Of a stretch of 64,000 bases of DNA, positions 42,718 through 50,971 are shown piece after piece. The position numbers were made by a program, and so were the translations under genes. The stretch is from the NCBI GenBank assembly GCA_964236495.1, contig CAXSBR010000008.1, positions 62,001-126,000 of the forward strand. The letters are read 5' to 3'. The number at the start of each line of letters is the position of its first letter. The first letter of the stretch is position 1. Origin of the DNA: CAXSBR01 sp964236495. GTDB taxonomy: Bacteria; Actinomycetota; Actinomycetes; Mycobacteriales; Jatrophihabitantaceae. The notes under the pieces were generated by a model. The model searched no databases. It was not told the origin of the DNA and worked only from the letters and a program-made list of their open reading frames with translations.

Positions 42718-44468
42718 CGACGGCAGTCAAACCCCGGCCGACGACCGCTGCCGGACCGCCGTCTCCCCGGCGTGGCCCGACGCGGACGTCTCCGCTCTAC
42801 TGGGTTCGCCGGGGCTGGCGACGGCTGGTGTCGATGCGCACGGCCCTGGTGCTGCTGTTCCTGCTCGCCGTCGCCGCCGTGCCGGGTTCGCTGCTGCCGC
42901 AGCACTCACTCAACGAGACCAAGGTCGCGCAGTACCGCGCCGCACATTCCTTCCTGGGCCCGATCCTGGACCGACTCGGTTTCTTCAACGTCTTCAGTGC
43001 GCCGTGGTTCGCCGCCATCTACCTGCTGCTGGGCATCTCGCTGATCGGCTGCCTGACGCCCCGAATCCGGCTGCATGCCCGCGCCGCGACGGCCACCCCG
43101 CTGCCTGCGCCCAAGAACCTGAGCCGGCTGCCGGAGTCGGCGCAGTTCACTGTCGACGGCGAGGTCGACACGGTGGCCGCTGAACTGCGCGACACGCTGG
43201 GCCGACGCTGGCGCACCGTCGTGCGCGCCGAGGACGGCGGCGGATCGGCGATCTCGGCGGAGAAGGGGTATCTGCGCGAGACCGGCAACCTGGTGTTCCA
43301 CGTCGCCCTGCTCGGCGCGCTGATCTCCATCGCGGCGGGCAAGCTGTATGGCTACAGCGCGTCGGTCGTCGTCGACGAGGGCGCCGGATTCTGCAACGCG
43401 GTTCTCAACTACGACTCGTGGCGTCCGGGGCATTTCGTCCGCGACGGCGACGTCGCTCCGTTCTGCATCGACAACGTCGACAAGTTCACCGCCCGCTATC
43501 TTCCCGGCGGGGAGCCCAGCCAGTTCGATGCTGACGTCACCTACTCCCGTGGGACCAACGGCTCGCCCGAGAAGGCGTCGATCTCGGTCAACCATCCGTT
43601 GCGGCTTGAAGGTGACCGGGTCTACCTGATCGGGCACGGGTTCGCCCCGCGGATTACCGTGGTGCAGCCCGACGGACGCAGGCAGAAGCTGTCGGCGGAC
43701 TACATCCCGCAGGATCCGAACACCTTCTTCAGCGAAGGCGCCTTCCAGATCCAGGGCGCGACCGACGCCAAGGGCAAGCCCACCGATGCCAAGGTCAAGC
43801 ACACCGACGACATCGGCATCGACGGCTTCTTCGCTCCGACGCCGCTGCGCAATCCCGACGGCACCTACACCTCGGCCGCTCCGCAGGCGAACAACCCGGT
43901 GCTGGGTGTGTTCGTGTACCAGGGTGATCTGGGCATCACCGGACTGCCTCGCTCGGTGTACAGCCTCGACCAGGCCCAGATCAAGAGCGGCAAGCTCAAC
44001 AAGGTCGCGGCGGCCAACCTGCGGCAGGGCCAAACGGTGACGCTGCCCAGCGGGGCCAAGGTCACCTTCGACGGCTGGAAACAGTGGGTCAGCATCCAGG
44101 TCTCCCACGACCCGACGCAGCAGTACATCTTGATCAGTGCGGTGGCCATGGTGGTGGGTCTGATCGGCTCGCTTGCGGTGCGTCGACGCCGGCTCTGGTT
44201 GCGTCTGACCCCGGCCGATGCGAGCATGTCCCCGGGCACTGGAATGCCCGGTAAGCGGCCCGGGTCGGCGCCTCGCAGCGAGGCTCGTACCGTGGTCCAG
44301 GTAGGTGGTCTGGCCCGTAGCGATGCCGGCAGTTTCACCACCGAGTTCTCTGCGTTGGCAGCGCGGCTGGCAGGCGCATGTACGAATGCCTGCGTCGACG
44401 ACAGGCCGGATGCGGTTGGACCGGAACGTGTTGGACCGGACTCTGTTCAGAAGGGAACGAGGCCATGA
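42714..44468 (+). CDS. resB: System II cytochrome c synthetase component ResB/CcsA-partner
   Basis: 584 residues. Early hydrophobic segments (LVLLFLLAVAAVPGSLLPQ; WFAAIYLLLGISLIGC) and a later one near residue 200 flank a large extracytoplasmic domain; a final helix (YILISAVAMVVGLIGSLAVRR) precedes a long Gly/Pro-rich tail. With CcsB it forms the heme-attachment complex for c-type cytochromes. ATG at 42714 overlaps ccdA; the stop overlaps ccsB (ATGA). A cytoplasmic tail of about 85 residues after the last helix is longer than usual. Confidence 0.94.
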   Translation: MTTAVKPRPTTAAGPPSPRRGPTRTSPLYWVRRGWRRLVSMRTALVLLFLLAVAAVPGSLLPQHSLNETKVAQYRAAHSFLGPILDRLGFFNVFSAPWFAAIYLLLGISLIGCLTPRIRLHARAATATPLPAPKNLSRLPESAQFTVDGEVDTVAAELRDTLGRRWRTVVRAEDGGGSAISAEKGYLRETGNLVFHVALLGALISIAAGKLYGYSASVVVDEGAGFCNAVLNYDSWRPGHFVRDGDVAPFCIDNVDKFTARYLPGGEPSQFDADVTYSRGTNGSPEKASISVNHPLRLEGDRVYLIGHGFAPRITVVQPDGRRQKLSADYIPQDPNTFFSEGAFQIQGATDAKGKPTDAKVKHTDDIGIDGFFAPTPLRNPDGTYTSAAPQANNPVLGVFVYQGDLGITGLPRSVYSLDQAQIKSGKLNKVAAANLRQGQTVTLPSGAKVTFDGWKQWVSIQVSHDPTQQYILISAVAMVVGLIGSLAVRRRRLWLRLTPADASMSPGTGMPGKRPGSAPRSEARTVVQVGGLARSDAGSFTTEFSALAARLAGACTNACVDDRPDAVGPERVGPDSVQKGTRP

Positions 44469-45520
44469 ACGCCGAGCTCGCGCATTTGTCCGACGTCTTG
44501 TTCACCACCGCGATCGCGACGTACTCGCTGGCGATGGTCGGCTACTGCGCGGAATATGCGTTCGGCCGCAAGGGTCGGATCGCCGAGACGGCCACTGTCC
44601 GTCCGAGCGCACGCCCGGCTGCTCCCGCGGTCGTGCGGGTGCCTGCCCTCGTCGGCGCTGGGTCCAACGCTAGTTCGGCCAGATCGACGGTAGTCGGGCC
44701 GCCCGCTGTACCACTGGATCCGCCGTCGGCCGAGCACGGCCGGCGCCCTCGGGCCGACCTGGCCGGTCGGCTGGCTGTTCTGGTGACCGCCCTCGGCGCG
44801 CTGATCCACCTGACCTCGATCGTGCTGCGCGGCACGGCGGTCGACCGGGTGCCGTGGGGCAACATGTACGAGTTCTCCGCGGTGGCGGGCCTGATCGCCG
44901 TCGTGGCCTGGCTGGTGGTGCTCTACCGGCTGCCGATGCTGCGCTATCTCGGGCTGTTCGTTCTGCTGCCCGTCATCGTGCTGATGTTTCTGGCTGGCAA
45001 CGTGCTCTACGCCAAGGCCCAGCCGTTGGTGCCGGCGCTGCAGTCCTACTGGCTGGCCATCCACGTCTCGGCCGCGGCCAGCGGCGAGGGCATGCTGATG
45101 ACGTCTGCAGTGCTGGCAATCCTGTACCTGGTACGGACCCGTTACGACGTTGCACTTGCCGCAGGCAAGGCGGTGCGCGCGAACGGCCTGGGCGCACGTC
45201 TGCCGGCGGCCGCGGTGCTGGACAAAGCCTCCTACCGCATCGTCGCGTTCGCGTTCCCGATCTACACCTTCGGCGTCATCTGCGGCGCCATCTGGGCTGA
45301 AGCCGCCTGGGGCCGGTATTGGGGCTGGGACCCCAAGGAGACATGGGCATTCATCGCCTGGGTGGTGTACGCGGCCTACCTGCACGCGCGGGCCACTGCG
45401 GGCTGGAAGGGTCGTAACGCCGCCTTCATCAACATCCTCGGGTTCGCCGCCATGACGTTCAACTTCTTCGTCGTCAACATCTTCGTCACCGGCCTGCACT
45501 CCTACGCCGGGCTGAACTGA
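44465..45520 (+). CDS. ccsB: Cytochrome c biogenesis protein CcsB (CcsA/ResC family)
   Basis: 351 residues. Heme-handling membrane protein of System II: the tryptophan-rich motif WGWDPKETWAFIAW and histidines in QSYWLAIHVSAAASGEG, HARATAGW and GLHSYAGLN. An insert of about 60 residues rich in Ala, Pro, Val and Ser (residues 40-100) lies between helix 1 and helix 2 and looks unstructured. It overlaps resB by 4 bases and its stop touches the next start. The set resA-ccdA-resB-ccsB is complete here. Confidence 0.96.
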   Translation: MNAELAHLSDVLFTTAIATYSLAMVGYCAEYAFGRKGRIAETATVRPSARPAAPAVVRVPALVGAGSNASSARSTVVGPPAVPLDPPSAEHGRRPRADLAGRLAVLVTALGALIHLTSIVLRGTAVDRVPWGNMYEFSAVAGLIAVVAWLVVLYRLPMLRYLGLFVLLPVIVLMFLAGNVLYAKAQPLVPALQSYWLAIHVSAAASGEGMLMTSAVLAILYLVRTRYDVALAAGKAVRANGLGARLPAAAVLDKASYRIVAFAFPIYTFGVICGAIWAEAAWGRYWGWDPKETWAFIAWVVYAAYLHARATAGWKGRNAAFINILGFAAMTFNFFVVNIFVTGLHSYAGLN

Positions 45521-45843
45521 TGTTGTTCGCTGCCGGCGGTGTTGTCGGGATCATCTCTATTGGCTTTTGGTTGTTCTGCATCTTCGATGTGATCACCGCC
45601 CCGGCCGAGCACGTGCGCAACCTGCAGAAAGTGCTCTGGGTGCTGATCGTGTTGGTGGGCGTCGAGTTCGGCGGCATCTTCTGGCTGATCTACGGCCGGC
45701 CGAAGGTCGGTGTGACGGCCGGCGCGCGGCCGCCTGGGCGGTCGGCCGGGAATCGACCCACCGTCGCTCCGGATGACGACGTCGACTTTCTGCGCAGCCT
45801 GAACAAGCCCCGTCGCGACGACGGCGACGCACCCGCCCGCTGA
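45520..45843 (+). CDS. Small membrane protein, PLDc_N (cardiolipin-synthase N-terminal-like) domain
   Basis: 107 residues with two membrane helices (GGVVGIISIGFWLFCIFDVIT and VLWVLIVLVGVEFGGIFWLIYG), the pattern of the PLDc N-terminal domain without any phospholipase. The C-terminal half is hydrophilic, rich in Arg, Pro and Asp. It starts with an ATG sharing one base with the ccsB stop. Orphan PLDc_N proteins are common in actinobacterial operons; function unknown. Confidence 0.82.
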   Translation: MLFAAGGVVGIISIGFWLFCIFDVITAPAEHVRNLQKVLWVLIVLVGVEFGGIFWLIYGRPKVGVTAGARPPGRSAGNRPTVAPDDDVDFLRSLNKPRRDDGDAPAR

Positions 45844-45929
45844 CGTCGCCGTCCACTCGCCTGTGACCACGACGACCAAACCGGTCGCCGGCTTCGATCC
45901 GTGCAGTGCCTTACAGCGATACTGGATCG

Positions 45930-47486
45930 GTGGCCTTCACCGATCTGCAGGAGTTTCTCGCCGAGCTGGACCGCCGCGGTGAGCTGACCCGGATCAGCGT
46001 GCCGGTGGACCCGCAGCTGGAAGTCACCGGCATCGTCGAACGCGTCGTGCGGGCCCAGGGGCCGGCGCTCCTGTTCGAACACCCGACGCGCGGAACGATG
46101 CCGTTGGCGATCAACCTGTTCGGCACCGAAGCTCGGATGGCGCTCGCGCTGGGCGTGGAACGGCTCGACGAGATCGGCGAGCGCATCGCAGAGCTGCTCA
46201 AGCCCGAGCTTCCGCAGGGCTTCGGCGGCTTCGTCGACGCCCTGGGCAAGGTCTGCCAGCTGCGCGCCGCGCCGCCCAAGAAGGTCAGCCGCGCGCCCGT
46301 GCAGGACGTCGTACTCACCGGCGACGATGTCGACCTGGACCTGCTGCCCGGCATCAAGTCGTGGCCCGAGGACGGCGGCGTCTTTCTCAACTTGGGCCTG
46401 ACTCACACCAAGCATCCGACGACGGGCGCGCGCAATCTGGGCATGTACCGGCTGCAGCAGCAGGACAAGCGCACCGTGAGCCTGCACTGGCAGATTCACA
46501 AGGACTCCACGTCGCATGCCGCGATGGCCGAGCGGGCCGGGGAACGGCTGCCGGTGGCGATCGCTTTCGGCTGCCCGCCCGCGGTCACCTACGCCGCGTC
46601 GGCGCCGCTGCCTGGCGACATCGACGAATACCTGTTCGCGGGCTTCTTGCAGCGCGAGCGCGTAGAGATGGTGGATTGCGTCAGCGTTCCGCTGCAGGTG
46701 CCCGCGCACGCCCAGGTGGTGCTCGAGGGCTGGGTCGAGCCCGGCAAGCGACTGCCTGAAGGGCCGTTTGGCGACCACACCGGCTTCTACACCCCGGTCG
46801 AGCCGTTTCCCTACCTTCGCGTCGAGACGATGACGATGCGCCGGGACCCGATCTACCAGTCGATCATCGTCGGCCGTCCGCCGCAGGAAGACGGGCCGCT
46901 GGGCAAGGCGACCGAGCGCATCTTTTTGCCGCTGCTACGCCTGAGCGTGCCCGACATCGTCGACTACGACCTGCCCACTGCGGGGGTGTTTCACAACTGC
47001 GCGATCGTCAGCATCGACAAGAAGTTCCCCAAGCACGCGCAGAAGGTGATGCACGCGATCTGGGGTGCCGGGCTGATGTCGCTGACCAAGCTGGTCGTGA
47101 TCATCGACGCCGACTGCGATGTCCACGACTACACCGAGGTCGCCTGGCGCGCTTTGGGCAACGTCGACTACTCGCGCGACATCATGCAGACGATCGGTCC
47201 TGTCGACCACCTCGACCACTCGGCCTACGAACAGTTCTACGGCGGCAAGCTGGGCATCGACGCGACCCGCAAGCTGCCCACCGAGGGGTATCTGCGCGCG
47301 GGCGGCTGGCCGTCGGAGTGCGTGCTGGACGAGGCGACCGCGCAGCTGGTGCAGCGCCGGTGGGCCGAGTACGGCATCGATACGAGCTCCGAACCGGTGT
47401 CTCGAGCTGGATCGAAACCGGCGAAGCAACACGGCTCGAAGCCGGCGTTGCAAGCGCCTTCGGCGCGCAGCAGATGGCGCCGATGA
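45930..47486 (+). CDS. UbiD-family menaquinone biosynthesis decarboxylase
   Basis: 518 residues from GTG 45930 (a GTG at 45906 is possible). It has the UbiD fold: FTDLQEFLAELDRRGELTRI, ITGDDVDLDLLP-like region, LQQQDKRTVSLHWQIHKD, AHAQVVLEGWVEPG, EGPFGDHTGFY and IFLPLLRLSVPDIVDYDLP. It needs prenylated FMN made by the UbiX protein two genes on. With the adjacent UbiA-like prenyltransferase this is the late part of the futalosine menaquinone pathway as in Streptomyces (SCO4490-4492 order; mqnL in some literature). The C-terminal 35 residues are a basic, Ser/Ala-rich tail. Confidence 0.93.
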   Translation: MAFTDLQEFLAELDRRGELTRISVPVDPQLEVTGIVERVVRAQGPALLFEHPTRGTMPLAINLFGTEARMALALGVERLDEIGERIAELLKPELPQGFGGFVDALGKVCQLRAAPPKKVSRAPVQDVVLTGDDVDLDLLPGIKSWPEDGGVFLNLGLTHTKHPTTGARNLGMYRLQQQDKRTVSLHWQIHKDSTSHAAMAERAGERLPVAIAFGCPPAVTYAASAPLPGDIDEYLFAGFLQRERVEMVDCVSVPLQVPAHAQVVLEGWVEPGKRLPEGPFGDHTGFYTPVEPFPYLRVETMTMRRDPIYQSIIVGRPPQEDGPLGKATERIFLPLLRLSVPDIVDYDLPTAGVFHNCAIVSIDKKFPKHAQKVMHAIWGAGLMSLTKLVVIIDADCDVHDYTEVAWRALGNVDYSRDIMQTIGPVDHLDHSAYEQFYGGKLGIDATRKLPTEGYLRAGGWPSECVLDEATAQLVQRRWAEYGIDTSSEPVSRAGSKPAKQHGSKPALQAPSARSRWRR

Positions 47487-48391
47487 CCGCGTCGTCAGCA
47501 GTGGCAGAAACGCCCGCGCCGGGCACGGTGCGTGCCTTCCTGCGACTGGTGATGATCGAGCATTCGATCTTCGCGCTGCCCTTCGCGTACACCGCGGCGC
47601 TGACGGCGATGTGGCAGCAGACGCGCTCGGTGCACTGGGTGCAGCTGTTGTTGATCACAGTGGCGATGGTGTCGGCGCGCACCGTCGCGATGGGCGCCAA
47701 CCGGATCCTCGACCGTCGCTACGACGCGCTGAACCCTCGGACCGCCCGTCGGGAGCTGGTCACCGGGGCGCTCAGCGTGCGTACCGCGACCACCGGCACT
47801 CTGGTGGCGCTGGTCGTCTTCCTGGCCGCTTCTTTGGCGCTGCGCCCGCTGTGCCTGCTGCTCGCCCCCATCGCGGTCGGCCTGCTGGTGCTGTATTCCT
47901 ACGGCAAACGTTTCACCCACTACCCGCAGGCCCTGCTGGCGCTGGCGCAGTTCGTCGCGCCGGTTGGGGCGTGGATCGCGGTCACCGGCTCGCCGTCGTG
48001 GGCGTCAGTGTGGCTGGGCGTCGCGGTGGGGACTTGGATCGGCGGGTTCGACCTCATCTACGCCTGCCAGGACGTCGAGGTCGACCGCCGCACCGGCACT
48101 CGCTCCTTCCCTGCGCACCGAGGGGTGCTCAACGCGCTGCGGGCGTCATCGGCAACGCACGTCGTCGCCGTCGCCGCCTACTTCCTGTTCGGCGTGGCAG
48201 CCGGATTGGGTTGGCTGTGGTTCATCGGCGTCGGCCTCACCGGCGTGGTGCTGGTGTACGAACACAGCATCGTCAGCGAGCACGACTTGTCCCGGGTGAA
48301 CCGCGCCTTCTTCACCGCCAACGGAGCCATCGGCCTCGGCCTGTTCGCTTTTGCGTTGGCCGATCTGATCGTGCACGGCCTCGGCGTATGA
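47483..48391 (+). CDS. mqnP: UbiA-family polyprenyltransferase (MqnP-like, menaquinone)
   Basis: 302 residues, starting by ATGA overlap at 47483 (an ATG 9 bases earlier is also possible). Membrane prenyltransferase with the two Asp-rich motifs: NRILDRRYDALNPRT and DLIYACQDVEVDRRTGTRS. It has about eight helices. It probably attaches the polyprenyl chain to the naphthoate precursor before decarboxylation, the MqnP step. Gene order UbiD-UbiA-UbiX supports the futalosine route. Other mqn genes are outside the window. Confidence 0.93.
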   Translation: MTASSAVAETPAPGTVRAFLRLVMIEHSIFALPFAYTAALTAMWQQTRSVHWVQLLLITVAMVSARTVAMGANRILDRRYDALNPRTARRELVTGALSVRTATTGTLVALVVFLAASLALRPLCLLLAPIAVGLLVLYSYGKRFTHYPQALLALAQFVAPVGAWIAVTGSPSWASVWLGVAVGTWIGGFDLIYACQDVEVDRRTGTRSFPAHRGVLNALRASSATHVVAVAAYFLFGVAAGLGWLWFIGVGLTGVVLVYEHSIVSEHDLSRVNRAFFTANGAIGLGLFAFALADLIVHGLGV

Positions 48392-48522
48392 CCAGTGTGG
48401 CCGCCGGCTGACGTGGTCGAACGCAACCGGCTGAGTCTGCCGCGACCGTAGGCACCATTGCAGTCTCCGCACCGAGGACAGGCGCTTTGCTGCTCTTACT
48501 GCCGGTAGCAGGTCGGCGATGC

Positions 48523-48577
48523 GCAAGGTCGAGCAGCAAAGCAGGCGTCCGCAAGGTCGAGCAGCAAAGCAGGCGTC
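48523..48577. repeat. 28-bp tandem duplication in the mqnP-ubiX gap
   Basis: Two direct copies of a 27-28 bp unit starting GCAAGGTCGAGCAGCAAAGC (48523 and 48551). An inverted piece of the same sequence (GCTTTGCTGCTC) lies about 40 bp upstream (from 48484), so alternative hairpins are possible. It occupies the 252-bp gap before ubiX, where I see no gene. Confidence 0.8.
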
Positions 48578-48643
48578 GCACGCGACGGCCGGCCCGCGCG
48601 AGCGGTACGTCGTCGAACCAGGCGAGCACCTAACCTGGCTGTC

Positions 48644-49411
48644 GTGAGCGACACAGGAGGCCGACGGCCGTGGGTGGTCGGCATGACCGGGGCGTCGGGC
48701 AGTCCGTACGCCCGCTCGGTGCTGAACGGATTGCTCGACGCCGGGGAGCCGGTGGACCTGATCGTCTCGCGCGCCGCCCGGCTTACCCTGCTCGACGAGA
48801 CTGGCCTGGGTATGCGCGACAACCACTGGCCCGAGGACCTGCAGACGTGGCTGGGCCGCACCGTGGACGACGACCGCACGCTTGACGACAACCCCACCGC
48901 AGACGGCCGTCCAGCCGACGACCTGCGATATTGGACTGCCAACGACTTCGCGGCCGGCCCGTCCTCGGGCAGCTATCCGGCGGCGGGAATGATCGTCGTA
49001 CCCGCCAGTGCCGCAGCCGTAGCCGGCATAGCGCTGGGACTGTCGAAGGACCTGCTGCAGCGGGCGGCGTCGGTGATGCTCAAGGAACGCCGGCCGCTGA
49101 TCGTCGTGCCGCGCGAGGCTCCCTACACCGGTGAGCTCCTGCGCCAGATGCTCGCCCTGCACGACGAAGGCGCGGTGATCGTGCCGGCCAGCCCGGGTTT
49201 TTACGCGGGTTCGGACTCGGTGCAGCGGCTGGTCGACTTCGTCGCCGCCAAGGTGCTGGACCTGGCCGGCGTGAACCACGATCTGGTCACCCGATGGACC
49301 GGCGAGCTGGGCGCAGCTCGGCAGGTCGGCGCAGCCGCGCACGCCGACGCGGCTGGGCAGGTCGGCGGGGCCTCGCACGTCCACGGGCCGCGGACGGAGG
49401 GACAACGATGA
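48644..49411 (+). CDS. ubiX: UbiX-family flavin prenyltransferase
   Basis: 255 residues from GTG 48644. It makes prenylated FMN for the UbiD partner. Motifs: VGMTGASGSPYARSVLNGLL (nucleotide loop), IVVPASAAAVAGIALGLSKDLLQRAASVMLKERRPLIVVPREAPY and SPGFYAGSDSVQRLVDFVAAKVLDLAGV. It carries an insert of about 40 residues (DDDRTLDDNPTADGRPADD region) not seen in E. coli UbiX, and a low-complexity tail. It overlaps the next gene by 4 bases. Confidence 0.95.
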   Translation: MSDTGGRRPWVVGMTGASGSPYARSVLNGLLDAGEPVDLIVSRAARLTLLDETGLGMRDNHWPEDLQTWLGRTVDDDRTLDDNPTADGRPADDLRYWTANDFAAGPSSGSYPAAGMIVVPASAAAVAGIALGLSKDLLQRAASVMLKERRPLIVVPREAPYTGELLRQMLALHDEGAVIVPASPGFYAGSDSVQRLVDFVAAKVLDLAGVNHDLVTRWTGELGAARQVGAAAHADAAGQVGGASHVHGPRTEGQR

Positions 49412-50454
49412 GAGCGTTGCTGGTGCGCGAGTTCGGTGTCGAGGGGCTGGTGGAGGACGTCGATCGGCCCGTCTGCCCTCCCGACGGCGTCATACTGGAC
49501 GTACATGCCACTGGCGTCTGCCGCAGTGACTGGCACGGCTGGATCGGCCATGACTCCGACGTCGGGCTGCCGCACGTGCCCGGCCATGAGTTGGCCGGTG
49601 TCATCGCCGAGCGCGGCGCACATGTCACCGGCTGGCAAGTAGGCGACCGTGTCACCGTGCCGTTCGTCTGCGCGTGCGGGCGGTGCGAGCAGTGCCGCGC
49701 CGGGCAGCAGCAGGTGTGCCTGGAGCAGCGCCAGCCCGGCTTCACCGACTGGGGCTCCTTCGCCGAGCAGGTGATAATCCCGCAGGCGCAGCCGAACCTG
49801 GTGCGCATTCCCGACGCCGTCAACTTCGCGTCCGCGGCAGCACTGGGGTGCCGGTTCAGCACCGCCTTCCACGCGCTCACCGCTCAGGCGCCGGTTGCGG
49901 CCGGGCAGTGGGTCGCGGTGCACGGCTGCGGCGGCGTGGGTTTGTCCGCGGTGCAGATCGCGACGGCGTTGGGCGCCCGCGTCGTCGCGGTGGACATTTC
50001 AGCCCAGGCGCTGGCGGCTGCGGCTGCCCAGGGGGCCGAGGCCTGCGTGCAGGCCGACCCCGGCGTCGACGTGGTGGCGCGGATCGTCGAGGTCACGGGC
50101 GGCGGAGCGCACGTGTCGATGGACGCGCTGGGCTCGACAGCGACCTGCGTCAACTCGGTGCGCTGCCTGCGGGTGCGCGGCACGCACGTCCAGGTCGGGC
50201 TGATGCTGGATCGGCACAGTCACCCCGGCCTGCCGATGGACATCGTCGTACCGCGCGAGCTGCGCATCGTCGGCTCGCACGGCATGTCCGCCCGCGACTT
50301 CCCGCCGATGCTGGCGATGATTGCCGACGGACGGCTCGCGCCGCAGCAACTTATTCGAGACCGCATCGGGCTGGACGAGGCCGGTGCCGCGCTGGTGGCC
50401 ATGGGCGGCCAGCCTGGCCATGGCGGTATCACGGTGGTAGAGGTGGGGTCATGA
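49408..50454 (+). CDS. Zinc-dependent medium-chain alcohol dehydrogenase
   Basis: 348 residues, ATG overlapping the ubiX stop. Catalytic zinc residues: GVCRSDWHGW and VPGHELAG; structural zinc Cys cluster CACGRCEQCRAGQQQVC; Rossmann turn HGCGGVGLSAVQIA. The closest general type is the alcohol dehydrogenase/threonine dehydrogenase group. Substrate unknown. Being translationally coupled to ubiX may be operonic convenience rather than a shared pathway, but a role in quinone precursor metabolism cannot be excluded. Confidence 0.91.
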   Translation: MRALLVREFGVEGLVEDVDRPVCPPDGVILDVHATGVCRSDWHGWIGHDSDVGLPHVPGHELAGVIAERGAHVTGWQVGDRVTVPFVCACGRCEQCRAGQQQVCLEQRQPGFTDWGSFAEQVIIPQAQPNLVRIPDAVNFASAAALGCRFSTAFHALTAQAPVAAGQWVAVHGCGGVGLSAVQIATALGARVVAVDISAQALAAAAAQGAEACVQADPGVDVVARIVEVTGGGAHVSMDALGSTATCVNSVRCLRVRGTHVQVGLMLDRHSHPGLPMDIVVPRELRIVGSHGMSARDFPPMLAMIADGRLAPQQLIRDRIGLDEAGAALVAMGGQPGHGGITVVEVGS

Positions 50455-50840
50455 CTGCACCCGACGTCCGGTTCCTGGCCGCGATCCCGTCACTTCCGGT
50501 GTCCGACGAAGCCCGCGCCATCCGGTTCCTGGAGGACGCGCTGGGGCTAATCCCCCTGCAGCACGAGGGCAAGACCCTGGGCATCTGCCGCCGCGATGGG
50601 GTGGAGATCCACATCTGGGTTGCCGACGGCAACGCCAAGGGAGCGGAAACCTATCTGGCGGGCAGTGCGTCGTGCCGGATCGAGCTCACCGGCGTCGACG
50701 CGTTGAATAAGCGCTGCCAGGAGTTGCGAGTCGTACATCCCAACGGAGCACTACGCGACACCGCGTGGGGCACTCGTGAGTTCGACGTGCTCGATCCCGA
50801 CGGCAACCTGATCACGCTGTTCGAACGGCTGGCAAGCTGA
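50451..50840 (+). CDS. VOC-superfamily (glyoxalase/bleomycin-resistance-like) protein
   Basis: 129 residues, ATGA overlap with the dehydrogenase. One vicinal-oxygen-chelate module pair: FLAAIPSLPVSDEARAIRFLEDALGL, then VEIHIWVAD and the closing FDVLDPDGNLITLFERL, with Asp/His/Glu candidates for metal. The size and ending match bleomycin-resistance/dioxygenase-like proteins. Function could be binding or a lyase-type reaction; no certain assignment. Confidence 0.87.
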   Translation: MTAPDVRFLAAIPSLPVSDEARAIRFLEDALGLIPLQHEGKTLGICRRDGVEIHIWVADGNAKGAETYLAGSASCRIELTGVDALNKRCQELRVVHPNGALRDTAWGTREFDVLDPDGNLITLFERLAS

Positions 50841-50971
50841 TTTAATACGGGCTACGTCGCTAGGGAGTCAGCTCCTTCGTTGCTGCGATGCTCGCTGCTG
50901 ACTGTCTACGGCATACAACGCCAGCCGGTCAGGCGACCCCGACCGGCCGGCGCTTGCTCACTACAACCGAC

